A DNA stretch of 64,000 bases from Terriglobia bacterium (GTDB taxonomy: Bacteria; Acidobacteriota; Terriglobia; Terriglobales; Acidobacteriaceae), in NCBI GenBank assembly GCA_020072585.1, contig JAIQGL010000014.1, positions 124,001 to 188,000 of the forward strand, given 5' to 3'. The notes below the pieces were generated by a model. The model had not been told where the DNA came from. It worked only from the letters and a program-made list of their open reading frames with translations, and searched no databases. A program made the translations under genes and the position numbers. This document shows, piece after piece, positions 34,878-42,094 of this stretch (within the stretch, counting starts at the first letter, position 1; each line of letters opens with the position of its first letter).

Positions 34878-37268
34878 ATGTCAGCAGGCTCAGGAGCTGT
34901 CCTACCACTTTCGAACCGGGTCCGCATCGTTGTTGCGACCTCGGTCATGCTCACGTTCATCTCTTACTGGCGGGCAGCCGCCATTGTGCTGAATGACCTG
35001 GGCTCGTCCGCGTTTTATGCTGGCGGCATCGCCGAACAAGCGGTCGGCAAGTCAGCCCCGTGGTTCATCCTTGGGGTCATGCTCTTTGCTTTCGCCGTGC
35101 GCTCCGTCTACGTGGAAAGCTGCTCCATGTTCACCCGCGGCGGCGTCTATCGCGTGGTGAAAGAGGCCCTCGGCGGGGCCTTTGCCAAGTTCAGCGTCTC
35201 CGCGCTGATGTTTGACTACATTCTCACCGGCCCGATTTCAGGCGTGTCCGCCGGACAATATATCGCCGGCCTGATCAATGAATTATTTGCTGCGGCTGCC
35301 GCCCATGGCTGGGTTCCGCAGGCCATGCACAATATGTTCCATGGCACGCCGCACATTGACGTCAATCACGCCGCGGCCGCATTCGCTGTGCTCGTCACCC
35401 TGTACTACTGGTGGCAGAACCTTAAGGGCATTGAAGAATCCAGTGACAAAGCTCTGCGCGTGATGCAGATCACCACGGTCATGGTGGTCATTCTGCTTGT
35501 CTGGGCCATTTATACAGTCCTGCATACCAACGCTTCTTTGCCGCCGCTGCCGATTCCTTCAAACCTTAAGTTCACTCCTGAAGCTTTGGGGTTCTTAAAG
35601 AACACTGACATTGCCAAGACGTTTGGGCTATTCGGAATCCTGATAGCCTTTGGCCACTCCGTTCTGGCCATGAGCGGTGAAGAATCTCTGGCCCAGGTGA
35701 ACCGTGAAATTGCCAGTCCCAAGCTGCGCAACCTGAAGCGCGCCGCGCTGATCATTGCGATCTTCAGCTTCGTGTTCACCGGCATCGGCTCCATGCTGGC
35801 CGTCATGATCATCCCGGATGAAGTTCGCGTTTCGGTTTATCGTGACAACCTCATCAGCGGCATGGCCATGTACATGGTGGGACCGCATGTTTTAAAGCTG
35901 GTCTTCAGGGTCTTTGTTGTCGTGGTGGGCTTTCTCATTCTTTCCGGCGCCATCAATACTTCCATCATCGGCTCCAACGGTGTACTCAACCGCGTCTCTG
36001 AAGATGGCGTGCTCACGGACTGGTTCCGCCGTCCACATAAAAAATTCGGCACCAGCTACCGGATCGTCAACTTGATTGTCGGATTGCAGTTATTCACCAT
36101 CATTGCCAGCGGTGGCGACGTCATTCTGCTGGGCGATGCTTACGCCTTCGGCGTGATCTGGAGCTTCACGCTCAACAGCGTCGCTATGCTTGTGCTGCGT
36201 TTCAAGTACAAAGGCGAGCGGGGCTGGCGCGTACCCCCGAATATCAAGATACCGTGGCGCGGTGGGAAAATTGAAGTTCCCATCGGGTTGGTTTCAGTCT
36301 TTCTGGTCCTGTTTTCCGTGGCCGTGGTGAATTTGTTTACCAAGGAAAACGCCACCAAATGGGGCCTGGGCTTTTCGATTGTCTTTTTTGCGATCTTCAC
36401 GGTTTCTGAGAAGGTCAACAAGCGAAAGTTCGCCCATGTGGAGCAGCAGATGAAGGAACACTTCCATCTGCTGCACCAGGAAACCATCGGGCGTGAGGCC
36501 GTGCAGGTGCGTCCGGGAAGCGTGCTGGTGACGGTGCGTGATTTCAATACCCTGAACCATCTGCGCTGGACGCTGGAAACAACGGATACCGGCGAGACTG
36601 ACATTGTTGTGATGGAGGCCCGCCTCACCGGCTACGGCAGCGCCTATACCGACCTGGCGATGGAGCAGATCTTCAGCGACTACGAGCAGACACTCTTTAC
36701 CAAAGCCGTCTCCATTGCTGAGAGCTACGGTAAGACCATCTCCCTGCTGGTTGTGCCGGCGCGCGATGTCTGGTCAGCGATTGTACAGACCGCCAATGCA
36801 ATGGAGTCATCGGCAGTGGTGTCAGGAATTTCCAGCAAGATGACCGGTGAGGAGCAGGCTTTCCGCCTGGGTCAGGCTTGGGAAGCAATGCCGGAGCCGA
36901 AACGGCAGTTCGTTTTTCAGGTGGTGCGAACTGACTCCACTGTAGAAACCTACCGCATTGGCCCGCACACGCCCACCATGAAAACTGAGGACGTGCATCT
37001 TGTCCACAAGATCTGGCTTGATATCAAGAAAATCCAGGGCACAGAGGACATACACCACTCTGACATTGTCAGTCTGGCGCTAACCCGGCTCTCCCGCGAC
37101 TATAACCTGGATAAGGACGATGTACTCAAGAACCTGAAAAAAGGTGGACGCGCGCTAAATTCCAAGGCCGCAAGCTTTGTCCGCGAACCGGACACCGAGG
37201 ACACGCAAAAACGCACGGAAAGCCCTCGTCGCGAACAGCCCATGCCACCCGTTACCGGACCAAGGTAG
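34878..37268 (+). CDS. APC-superfamily permease with cytosolic C-terminal domain (1)
   Basis: A 796-residue transporter with about 12 membrane segments over residues 12-500. The region RGGVYRVVKEALGG...SALMFDYILTGPISGVSAGQY is typical of APC permeases. A cytosolic tail (about 520-796) contains a USP-like fold (VLVTVRDFNTLNHLRWTLETT, ISLLVVPARDVW, SSAVVSGISSKM). The plan of an APC core plus a cytosolic domain resembles KimA-type potassium importers, but the substrate is not certain. A paralogue lies at 42095-44332, with a KdpDE-like system between. Confidence 0.85.
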   Translation: MSAGSGAVLPLSNRVRIVVATSVMLTFISYWRAAAIVLNDLGSSAFYAGGIAEQAVGKSAPWFILGVMLFAFAVRSVYVESCSMFTRGGVYRVVKEALGGAFAKFSVSALMFDYILTGPISGVSAGQYIAGLINELFAAAAAHGWVPQAMHNMFHGTPHIDVNHAAAAFAVLVTLYYWWQNLKGIEESSDKALRVMQITTVMVVILLVWAIYTVLHTNASLPPLPIPSNLKFTPEALGFLKNTDIAKTFGLFGILIAFGHSVLAMSGEESLAQVNREIASPKLRNLKRAALIIAIFSFVFTGIGSMLAVMIIPDEVRVSVYRDNLISGMAMYMVGPHVLKLVFRVFVVVVGFLILSGAINTSIIGSNGVLNRVSEDGVLTDWFRRPHKKFGTSYRIVNLIVGLQLFTIIASGGDVILLGDAYAFGVIWSFTLNSVAMLVLRFKYKGERGWRVPPNIKIPWRGGKIEVPIGLVSVFLVLFSVAVVNLFTKENATKWGLGFSIVFFAIFTVSEKVNKRKFAHVEQQMKEHFHLLHQETIGREAVQVRPGSVLVTVRDFNTLNHLRWTLETTDTGETDIVVMEARLTGYGSAYTDLAMEQIFSDYEQTLFTKAVSIAESYGKTISLLVVPARDVWSAIVQTANAMESSAVVSGISSKMTGEEQAFRLGQAWEAMPEPKRQFVFQVVRTDSTVETYRIGPHTPTMKTEDVHLVHKIWLDIKKIQGTEDIHHSDIVSLALTRLSRDYNLDKDDVLKNLKKGGRALNSKAASFVREPDTEDTQKRTESPRREQPMPPVTGPR

Positions 37269-37279
37269 CCAGGTGATCA

Positions 37280-37405
37280 GGATTGCCACAACTGCCAAGA
37301 GTGCCAAAGATCGCCGAAAGTGAAAAGCGCAGCTGTGAAACGCTGATCAAGTTGTAGGGCTTCAATTTGGATTCTTTGACAATTGCGGCGATTTTGGCAA
37401 TTCCA
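37280..37405. repeat. Inverted pair of TTGCCA-type repeats
   Basis: GATTGCCACAACTGCCAAG and following bases (37280-37314) face the opposite-oriented GCGGCGATTTTGGCAATT (inside 37374-37405). They lie between convergent genes. The second copy encodes the last residues of the MobB-like protein. The family recurs at 22371-22408. Confidence 0.55.
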
Positions 37406-38003
37406 CCAGCTTTTCCCGCACAAATGCCGCGATCTCTTCCGTGACGTATGGCGGAGGCTGGATTTTGAAAACCGGCTTCCCTGCCAGCGCGTCCATTGAC
37501 ACGGTCTTCCACTTTGCCCGGTCGTTTGACTGGTGCAGGATCACGGCATCTGCAAGAGGCAGAAATTCGCGCGCGGAATCCTTGAAATCCTCGGTATCGG
37601 CATCGAGGACCGTGAGATAAAGGTCAGGACGCAGAAAACGGATCACGCTGTTTGACTCCATGATTACGTTCTCCGCTCCCGCAATCTTGCGTTCGATGTC
37701 GGGCATGGCATCCCCGAGCCGCCCCTGCTTGGTGCGCACCCAGAGCGAGCGTTTTGCTCCGGCCACAAGAAAACGCGAGGTATCGCTTTCACCGCTCAGG
37801 TCTTTCTCCTCACTCAGTGCGCGGAAATGGTCGTCTCCGGTGTCACAGTCGCAGGGCTTCCCATCGGCGGAGCAGATACCGTGGCCGAACTGCGTGATCT
37901 TCAACGCAGTCCAGTTGAACTCCCGCAGCGCTGCAATCAGCCCTGCAACCACGCTGGTCTTGCCCACGTTCCGGGAATGTCCACCTACTACAACAAGTGC
38001 CAT
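37362..38003 (-). CDS. MobB-like P-loop GTPase family protein
   Basis: A 213-residue protein with a P-loop at the very start (VVVGGHSRNVGKTSVVAGL), as in MobB and related proteins. A cysteine cluster follows (HGICSADGKPCDCDTGDDH) that could bind metal. DADTEDFKDSAREFLPLADAVILH resembles the nucleotide-base region. ATG 38003 is chosen since the P-loop must lie near the N-terminus; the longer open frame adds 56 residues of non-coding character. MobB takes part in molybdenum cofactor delivery, but no other such gene is nearby, so the substrate is open. Confidence 0.72.
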   Translation of the reverse strand: MALVVVGGHSRNVGKTSVVAGLIAALREFNWTALKITQFGHGICSADGKPCDCDTGDDHFRALSEEKDLSGESDTSRFLVAGAKRSLWVRTKQGRLGDAMPDIERKIAGAENVIMESNSVIRFLRPDLYLTVLDADTEDFKDSAREFLPLADAVILHQSNDRAKWKTVSMDALAGKPVFKIQPPPYVTEEIAAFVREKLVELPKSPQLSKNPN

Positions 38004-38168
38004 AAGGCTATTTTCGCAGGTTTCGCCGGCTTTAAAAACTCCAAACTTTGCATGCGAGAGTGGCTTTTCAAGAAAATCGCTCAAAGGAACATGGGCGAAG
38101 GGCCTAGCGATCATGATGCAGGCCGCGTGGGGTTCCGTCACCAGGGCTGGACCATCCTTCGGACAGCA

Positions 38169-38200
38169 CAAAAAAACGCGGAAGCCTCATGGCCTCCGCG
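38169..38200 (-). terminator. Intrinsic terminator of the sigma/anti-sigma/Spy operon
   Basis: On the minus strand CGCGGAGGCCATGAGGCTTCCGCG forms a stem and is followed by seven T. It lies 20 bp after the Spy-like gene. Confidence 0.88.
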
Positions 38201-38220
38201 CTGACGTGCACTCCGTCGAT

Positions 38221-38769
38221 TTATTCGCCTTCCGGCCTGGGCGTAGCGTCTGGCCGGCGTGTATGGTTCAGTATCTCCTGCTGTACCGGCGTGAGCTTGT
38301 TCTTGATGCGGACCAGCAAGGTCAACTGGGCGCGTTTCACATCGCGCTCCGCGGTCAGGACTTTTTCCAGCTGAGCGAGGATTGCCTCTTCATTCAGGTG
38401 CTGCGCCTTGGCCAGGGTGAACAATTTTTCGCTTTCATCCTGTAACTTCCACTGTAGCTCGGTAAAGTTCAGCTGTGCCTTGCGCAGCTCGGCTTTGAAG
38501 TAGGCCAGCTGTTCGTCCGTCAGCTGCAGCGCTTCCTGCTTCTGCATGATCAGTTCGGGGGGATAAAAGTTGCGCGCAAATGGGTCCTGGCCGCCCTGGC
38601 CTTCCTGCGCGGTCCAAACCCGCGGCCCTGATCCTGAGCCCGAACCTGTGCCCGAGCCCTGGCCCTGGCCAATTTGCACCGTGCGCGCTTCCGGCGCCGG
38701 TTGCTGCGCCTGTGCCAGTGTGCCTGCCATGATCAGAACGGCAAGAATGTAGAACAGTCTGGGTTTCAT
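38221..38769 (-). CDS. Exported Spy/CpxP-like protein
   Basis: A 182-residue protein with a signal peptide (MKPRLFYILAVLIMAGTLAQA). A Gly/Ser run (GSGTGSGSGSG) follows. The helical body (LTDEQLAYFKAELRKAQ, LFTLAKAQHLNEEAILAQLEKV, LVRIKNKLTPVQQEIL) resembles periplasmic Spy/CpxP and metal-resistance LTxxQ proteins; LTPVQQ is the second such motif. It probably acts as a periplasmic chaperone or stress sensor. It overlaps the anti-sigma gene by 4 bp and is the last gene of a three-gene envelope-stress operon. Confidence 0.78.
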   Translation of the reverse strand: MKPRLFYILAVLIMAGTLAQAQQPAPEARTVQIGQGQGSGTGSGSGSGPRVWTAQEGQGGQDPFARNFYPPELIMQKQEALQLTDEQLAYFKAELRKAQLNFTELQWKLQDESEKLFTLAKAQHLNEEAILAQLEKVLTAERDVKRAQLTLLVRIKNKLTPVQQEILNHTRRPDATPRPEGE

Positions 38770-39326
38770 TTGTGTCCCTCCTCTATTTTCAAATCCATGA
38801 TTTTCAAATCAACGATGTTTAAATCCATGCGCATAAAACTCTCGCCCATCTGCGGGGAGCCGCTAAGAAGTTCTTTACCCGGGGTTTCCATCAGCGCTGC
38901 CGTTGGTGACTGCCAATTTGCCAGTTGCGTGGCGCCGGCAATATCGGCGGGCAAAAGCTTGTGACTGGGCCGCAGATTCACTACACCGGCAACAATCGCA
39001 AGAGCAAGGGCCAGCGCAGACGCCGCGAACATCCAACGCTGGTTGGTGATCAGCCGAGGCATGCGAAACCAGCCTGTGACCGCGAATTTCTTTTGTCCGG
39101 CGGCTTCGGCTGCCTGCACCACGCGCGCATGAAAGTCCGGTTGCGGGCCGCCCTGTGCAACCATAAGCAGCGCGGCGTCCATGCGGGCGCGGCGCACACG
39201 CAACGTTTCCAGCTCTTGCCGGCACTCTTCACAGCTAGCAAGATGTTGCTGTAAAGAGCTCTCAGTCTCACCGGTCAGCGCAGCTTCCAGCAGCGAATCT
39301 TTGCGATCTTTGCAGTCATTTGTCAT
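38766..39326 (-). CDS. Anti-sigma factor with zinc-binding N-terminus
   Basis: A 186-residue protein. The cytosolic anti-sigma domain has the zinc motif HLASCEEC. One membrane segment (about 96-117, WMFAASALALALAIVAGVV) leads to a short periplasmic part. The C-terminus (MDLNIVDLKIMDLKIEEG) is encoded by three 15-bp repeats at 38786-38830. It should hold the sigma factor encoded before it, with which it overlaps by 4 bp, until an envelope signal releases it. Confidence 0.85.
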   Translation of the reverse strand: MTNDCKDRKDSLLEAALTGETESSLQQHLASCEECRQELETLRVRRARMDAALLMVAQGGPQPDFHARVVQAAEAAGQKKFAVTGWFRMPRLITNQRWMFAASALALALAIVAGVVNLRPSHKLLPADIAGATQLANWQSPTAALMETPGKELLSGSPQMGESFMRMDLNIVDLKIMDLKIEEGHK

Positions 39327-39832
39327 TGCATTGCTTCCAACAAAAGTTTTCTGGCAGCATGCAGCCGAGAGCGCACCGTGCCTGTGGGAATTCCTAGAAT
39401 CGCGCCCACATCCGCGGCTTCCATTTCTTCCACGATAGAGAGCTGCAACACCTGGCGAAGTTTCTCCGGCAGCGCGGCCATCTGTTGCCGCATCTGCTCA
39501 ACAAGCAGCCGGGCATTGGCAGAGCCGGCTCCGCCGGTGACCTCCGGTTGCAGCGTTTGCCACGCCGTATCGCGTGACATCCGCCGCCGCGTACCGCGCT
39601 GGCGGTTAAGCGCCATGCGGAACGAGATCCGGTTGACCCAGGCACGAAACTTCTCCGCGTCACGCAGCTGGGCAAAATTCTGATAGGCGCTCAAGAATGC
39701 CTCCTGCGCAATCTCTTCGGCATCGGCGGCGTTGCCCAGCACGCTGTAAGCGATCTGAAATACCCGGCGCTGGTTTTCCGTGACTCTGTCACTAAAACTC
39801 TGCTCCCGGGTTACGCTGCCGGTCATGGTCAT
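39323..39832 (-). CDS. ECF-type RNA polymerase sigma factor
   Basis: A 169-residue sigma factor. Region 2 is visible as VFQIAYSVLGNAADAEEIAQEAFLSAYQ, with the DNA-binding stretch FRAWVNRISFRMALNRQRG. Region 4 is LPEKLRQVLQLSIVEEMEAADVGAILGIPTGTVRSRLH. ATG 39832 has GGAAG upstream; a GTG 12 bases earlier is possible. It heads the operon with its anti-sigma factor and a Spy-like protein, the usual layout of an autoregulated envelope-stress unit. Confidence 0.92.
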   Translation of the reverse strand: MTMTGSVTREQSFSDRVTENQRRVFQIAYSVLGNAADAEEIAQEAFLSAYQNFAQLRDAEKFRAWVNRISFRMALNRQRGTRRRMSRDTAWQTLQPEVTGGAGSANARLLVEQMRQQMAALPEKLRQVLQLSIVEEMEAADVGAILGIPTGTVRSRLHAARKLLLEAMQ

Positions 39833-39858
39833 GAGTGCTTCCACTGTCTGCCGCCTTA

Positions 39859-39918
39859 TGCCATTTTGCCAGGTTCACATTTTGCTGGTGCCACTTTACT
39901 GTGCCCACATTGCTGATT
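39859..39918. repeat. Four degenerate 15-bp tandem repeats upstream of the sigma gene
   Basis: The units are TGCCATTTTGCCAGG, TTCACATTTTGCTGG, TGCCACTTTACTGTG and CCCACATTGCTGATT. They lie 27-86 bp upstream of the sigma-factor start, in a gap of about 360 bp. The rest of the gap (39919-40208) shows no clear gene. Confidence 0.5.
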
Positions 39919-40208
39919 GCGCTTTCACTATATCCAGACACCGCCACAGGGAAAGGCGTTCAAGCGGTTTTTCAAAGATGTTACGAGAATGGGGCGGCCA
40001 GACGGGGATTTGTTTCCGTGAGGCGTTTCTATCGCGAACGCAAAGTGCAGGGTGGGACGGAGTTTGAAAACGGGAGATTGCGCGCCCTGATTTTCTGCCC
40101 GAAGAATGGGAAGAGTGAATCGCAGTTCTAAAAAAAATATGATTTGAGGAATCACATGCCGGCGGTGCGGAAGCGATGGCTATGCCGGCGAATGTCCTAC
40201 AATGAGAT

Positions 40209-41327
40209 GTGACTTCCTGGAGCGGGAGCTGGCCCGTTCGTTATCTCATTGCGACCATCACCGTGGCGCTTCCAATCGCGTTGCTTGAACAACTGCGCCT
40301 TGAGCTGAGCCAGACCAGCATCGCTCTCATTCTTGTTCTGCCCGTGGTTCTGGTGGCCGTAACACAAGGCCGCGGACCTGCTCTCTATGCCGCGTTCCTC
40401 GCCGGACTCTCTTTTAATTTTTTCTTTATCGGACCGTTCTATTCCTTCCTGATCAACCGCCCGGAAGACCTGGTGGCGTTTCTTGTCTTTGTGGCCGCGG
40501 CGGTGCTGGTGGGCCAGCTTTCGTCCCGGCTGGAAAAGCGCGTTTTGTTGACAGAAAAACAACAGAAAGAGTTGGTCCATGTGCGCGGTGAATTTGAACG
40601 CGCCGCAGCCCAGGCCGCTGAAGCTGACGCCCTGCGCAAGAGCGAACAGATCAAGACCGCGCTACTGGATGCGGTTACACACGATTTGCGCACGCCTCTT
40701 ACGGCCATCAAGGCCGCCATCAGCACGATTCGCATGGAACCGGTCACCCCGGAAGTTCAGCGCGAGCTTTTTGAAGTGATAGAGCAGGAGTCTGACCGGC
40801 TCAATCACTTCATCCAGAGCATGATGGACCTGGCCAAACTTGAAGCCGGTGAGATCACCCTGGCCAGTAAAAATGTGGCAGCTGATGAAATGGTTGAGGA
40901 TGCCCTTCTTCGCGCGGGTCCATTGCTGGCCGGGCACCCCGTGGAGGTGGCTATTGCAAGCGGCCTGCCTGCGCTGCAGGTTGATCCACGGCTACTCTCA
41001 CAGGTACTCTTCACGTTGCTGGAAAACGCCACCAAGTACTCTGGCGCCGGCACAATCACCGTCTCTGTGCGGCAGAACGGAAACAACATTTGCTTCGCCG
41101 TAAGCGATGAAGGCCCTGGTATCCCCACGGAATTGCGCGCCCAGGTGTTTGAGAAATTTTTCCGCGCCGGACAGCAACCTGGTCTTGGCATGGGGCTGGC
41201 CATCGCTCGCGGAATTGTGCAGGCCCATGGCGGAAGAATCTGGATTGAAGATGGCCCGAACGGAAAAGGAACAAGCGTGCTATTCGAGATCCCAATCGTG
41301 GCCGGTACGCCGAGTAAACAACAATGA
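40209..41327 (+). CDS. KdpD-like sensor histidine kinase lacking the N-terminal domain
   Basis: A 372-residue kinase. Residues 10-105 form the four membrane segments of the DUF4118/KdpD type (FNFFFIGPFYSFLI). The HisKA domain has His158 in LLDAVTHDLRTPLTAIKAA. The ATPase domain has VLFTLLENATKYSGAG, DEGPGIP and GLGMGLAIA. The large N-terminal nucleotide-binding and USP-like parts of classical KdpD are absent. The start is GTG with a poor ribosome site. It overlaps the regulator gene by 4 bp (ATGA). Confidence 0.9.
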   Translation: MTSWSGSWPVRYLIATITVALPIALLEQLRLELSQTSIALILVLPVVLVAVTQGRGPALYAAFLAGLSFNFFFIGPFYSFLINRPEDLVAFLVFVAAAVLVGQLSSRLEKRVLLTEKQQKELVHVRGEFERAAAQAAEADALRKSEQIKTALLDAVTHDLRTPLTAIKAAISTIRMEPVTPEVQRELFEVIEQESDRLNHFIQSMMDLAKLEAGEITLASKNVAADEMVEDALLRAGPLLAGHPVEVAIASGLPALQVDPRLLSQVLFTLLENATKYSGAGTITVSVRQNGNNICFAVSDEGPGIPTELRAQVFEKFFRAGQQPGLGMGLAIARGIVQAHGGRIWIEDGPNGKGTSVLFEIPIVAGTPSKQQ

Positions 41328-42016
41328 TTGACGATCCTAAGAAAATTCTCGTGGTGGACGATGAGGCCCAGATCACCCGTGTGCTCCTGCGCGGTCTGGA
41401 ATCTGCCGGATATCAGGTACGTGTCGCCAATGACGGACGCGCCGGGCTGGAAACTTTCCGCACATGGCTCCCTGACCTGGTCATCACCGATCTCTCCATG
41501 CCCGGCTACACCGGCCTGGAGTTGTGTGAGCGCATCCGCCAGCTGTCGGAGGTGCCGGTGCTCGTTCTTTCAGTCAAAGAAGACGAGCCCACCAAGGTCA
41601 AGGCGTTCGATCTGGGCGCGGACGACTACGTTTCCAAGCCGTTCGGCATGGCTGAACTCACCGCACGTGTTCGTGCCCTGTTGCGCCGTTCCGCAACACC
41701 TTCGCAATCCGACGCCGCCTATGAAGCCGGCGATTTTAAGATTGATCCGCAACAGCGTCTGGTGGAAGTCAGCGGCAAATCTGTGCACCTCACGCCCAAA
41801 GAATACGATCTGATCCAGTATTTCCTCGCCAATCGCGGCAAAGTTCTTACCCATCGCGCCATCCTTACGGCCATCTGGGGCAGCAATAACACAGAGCAGC
41901 CGGAATATCTGCGCGTCTTCATCGCCAACTTGCGTAAAAAATTCGAGCCCAATCCGCGTACGCCCAAATACATCAAGACCGAGCCCTGGATTGGCTACCG
42001 GTTTGATCCGGAATAA
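41324..42016 (+). CDS. KdpE-like OmpR-family response regulator
   Basis: A 230-residue regulator. The receiver has VVDDEAQI, phospho-acceptor D56 (VITDLSMPGY) and DYVSKPFGMAELTARVRALLRR, close to KdpE. The winged-helix output domain ends with VFIANLRKKFEPNPRTPKYIKTEPWIGYRF. It probably controls one or both neighbouring permease genes through 11-bp direct repeats at 42041-42062 and 44403-44435; that is inference. Confidence 0.93.
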   Translation: MIDDPKKILVVDDEAQITRVLLRGLESAGYQVRVANDGRAGLETFRTWLPDLVITDLSMPGYTGLELCERIRQLSEVPVLVLSVKEDEPTKVKAFDLGADDYVSKPFGMAELTARVRALLRRSATPSQSDAAYEAGDFKIDPQQRLVEVSGKSVHLTPKEYDLIQYFLANRGKVLTHRAILTAIWGSNNTEQPEYLRVFIANLRKKFEPNPRTPKYIKTEPWIGYRFDPE

Positions 42017-42040
42017 CTTCTTTTATCTCTTTTGCTGAAA

Positions 42041-42062
42041 TCTTAACGTCTTCTTTATGTCT
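42041..42062 (+). promoter_or_regulatory. Tandem 11-bp direct repeat, OmpR-type operator candidate
   Basis: TCTTAACGTCT and TCTTTATGTCT are directly abutting and share 9 of 11 bases, the spacing expected for OmpR/KdpE-family sites. The repeat lies 33 bp upstream of the permease start. Confidence 0.5.
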
Positions 42063-42094
42063 TGCCGTCTTATGCTCAGCATGGGCGAAGCATT

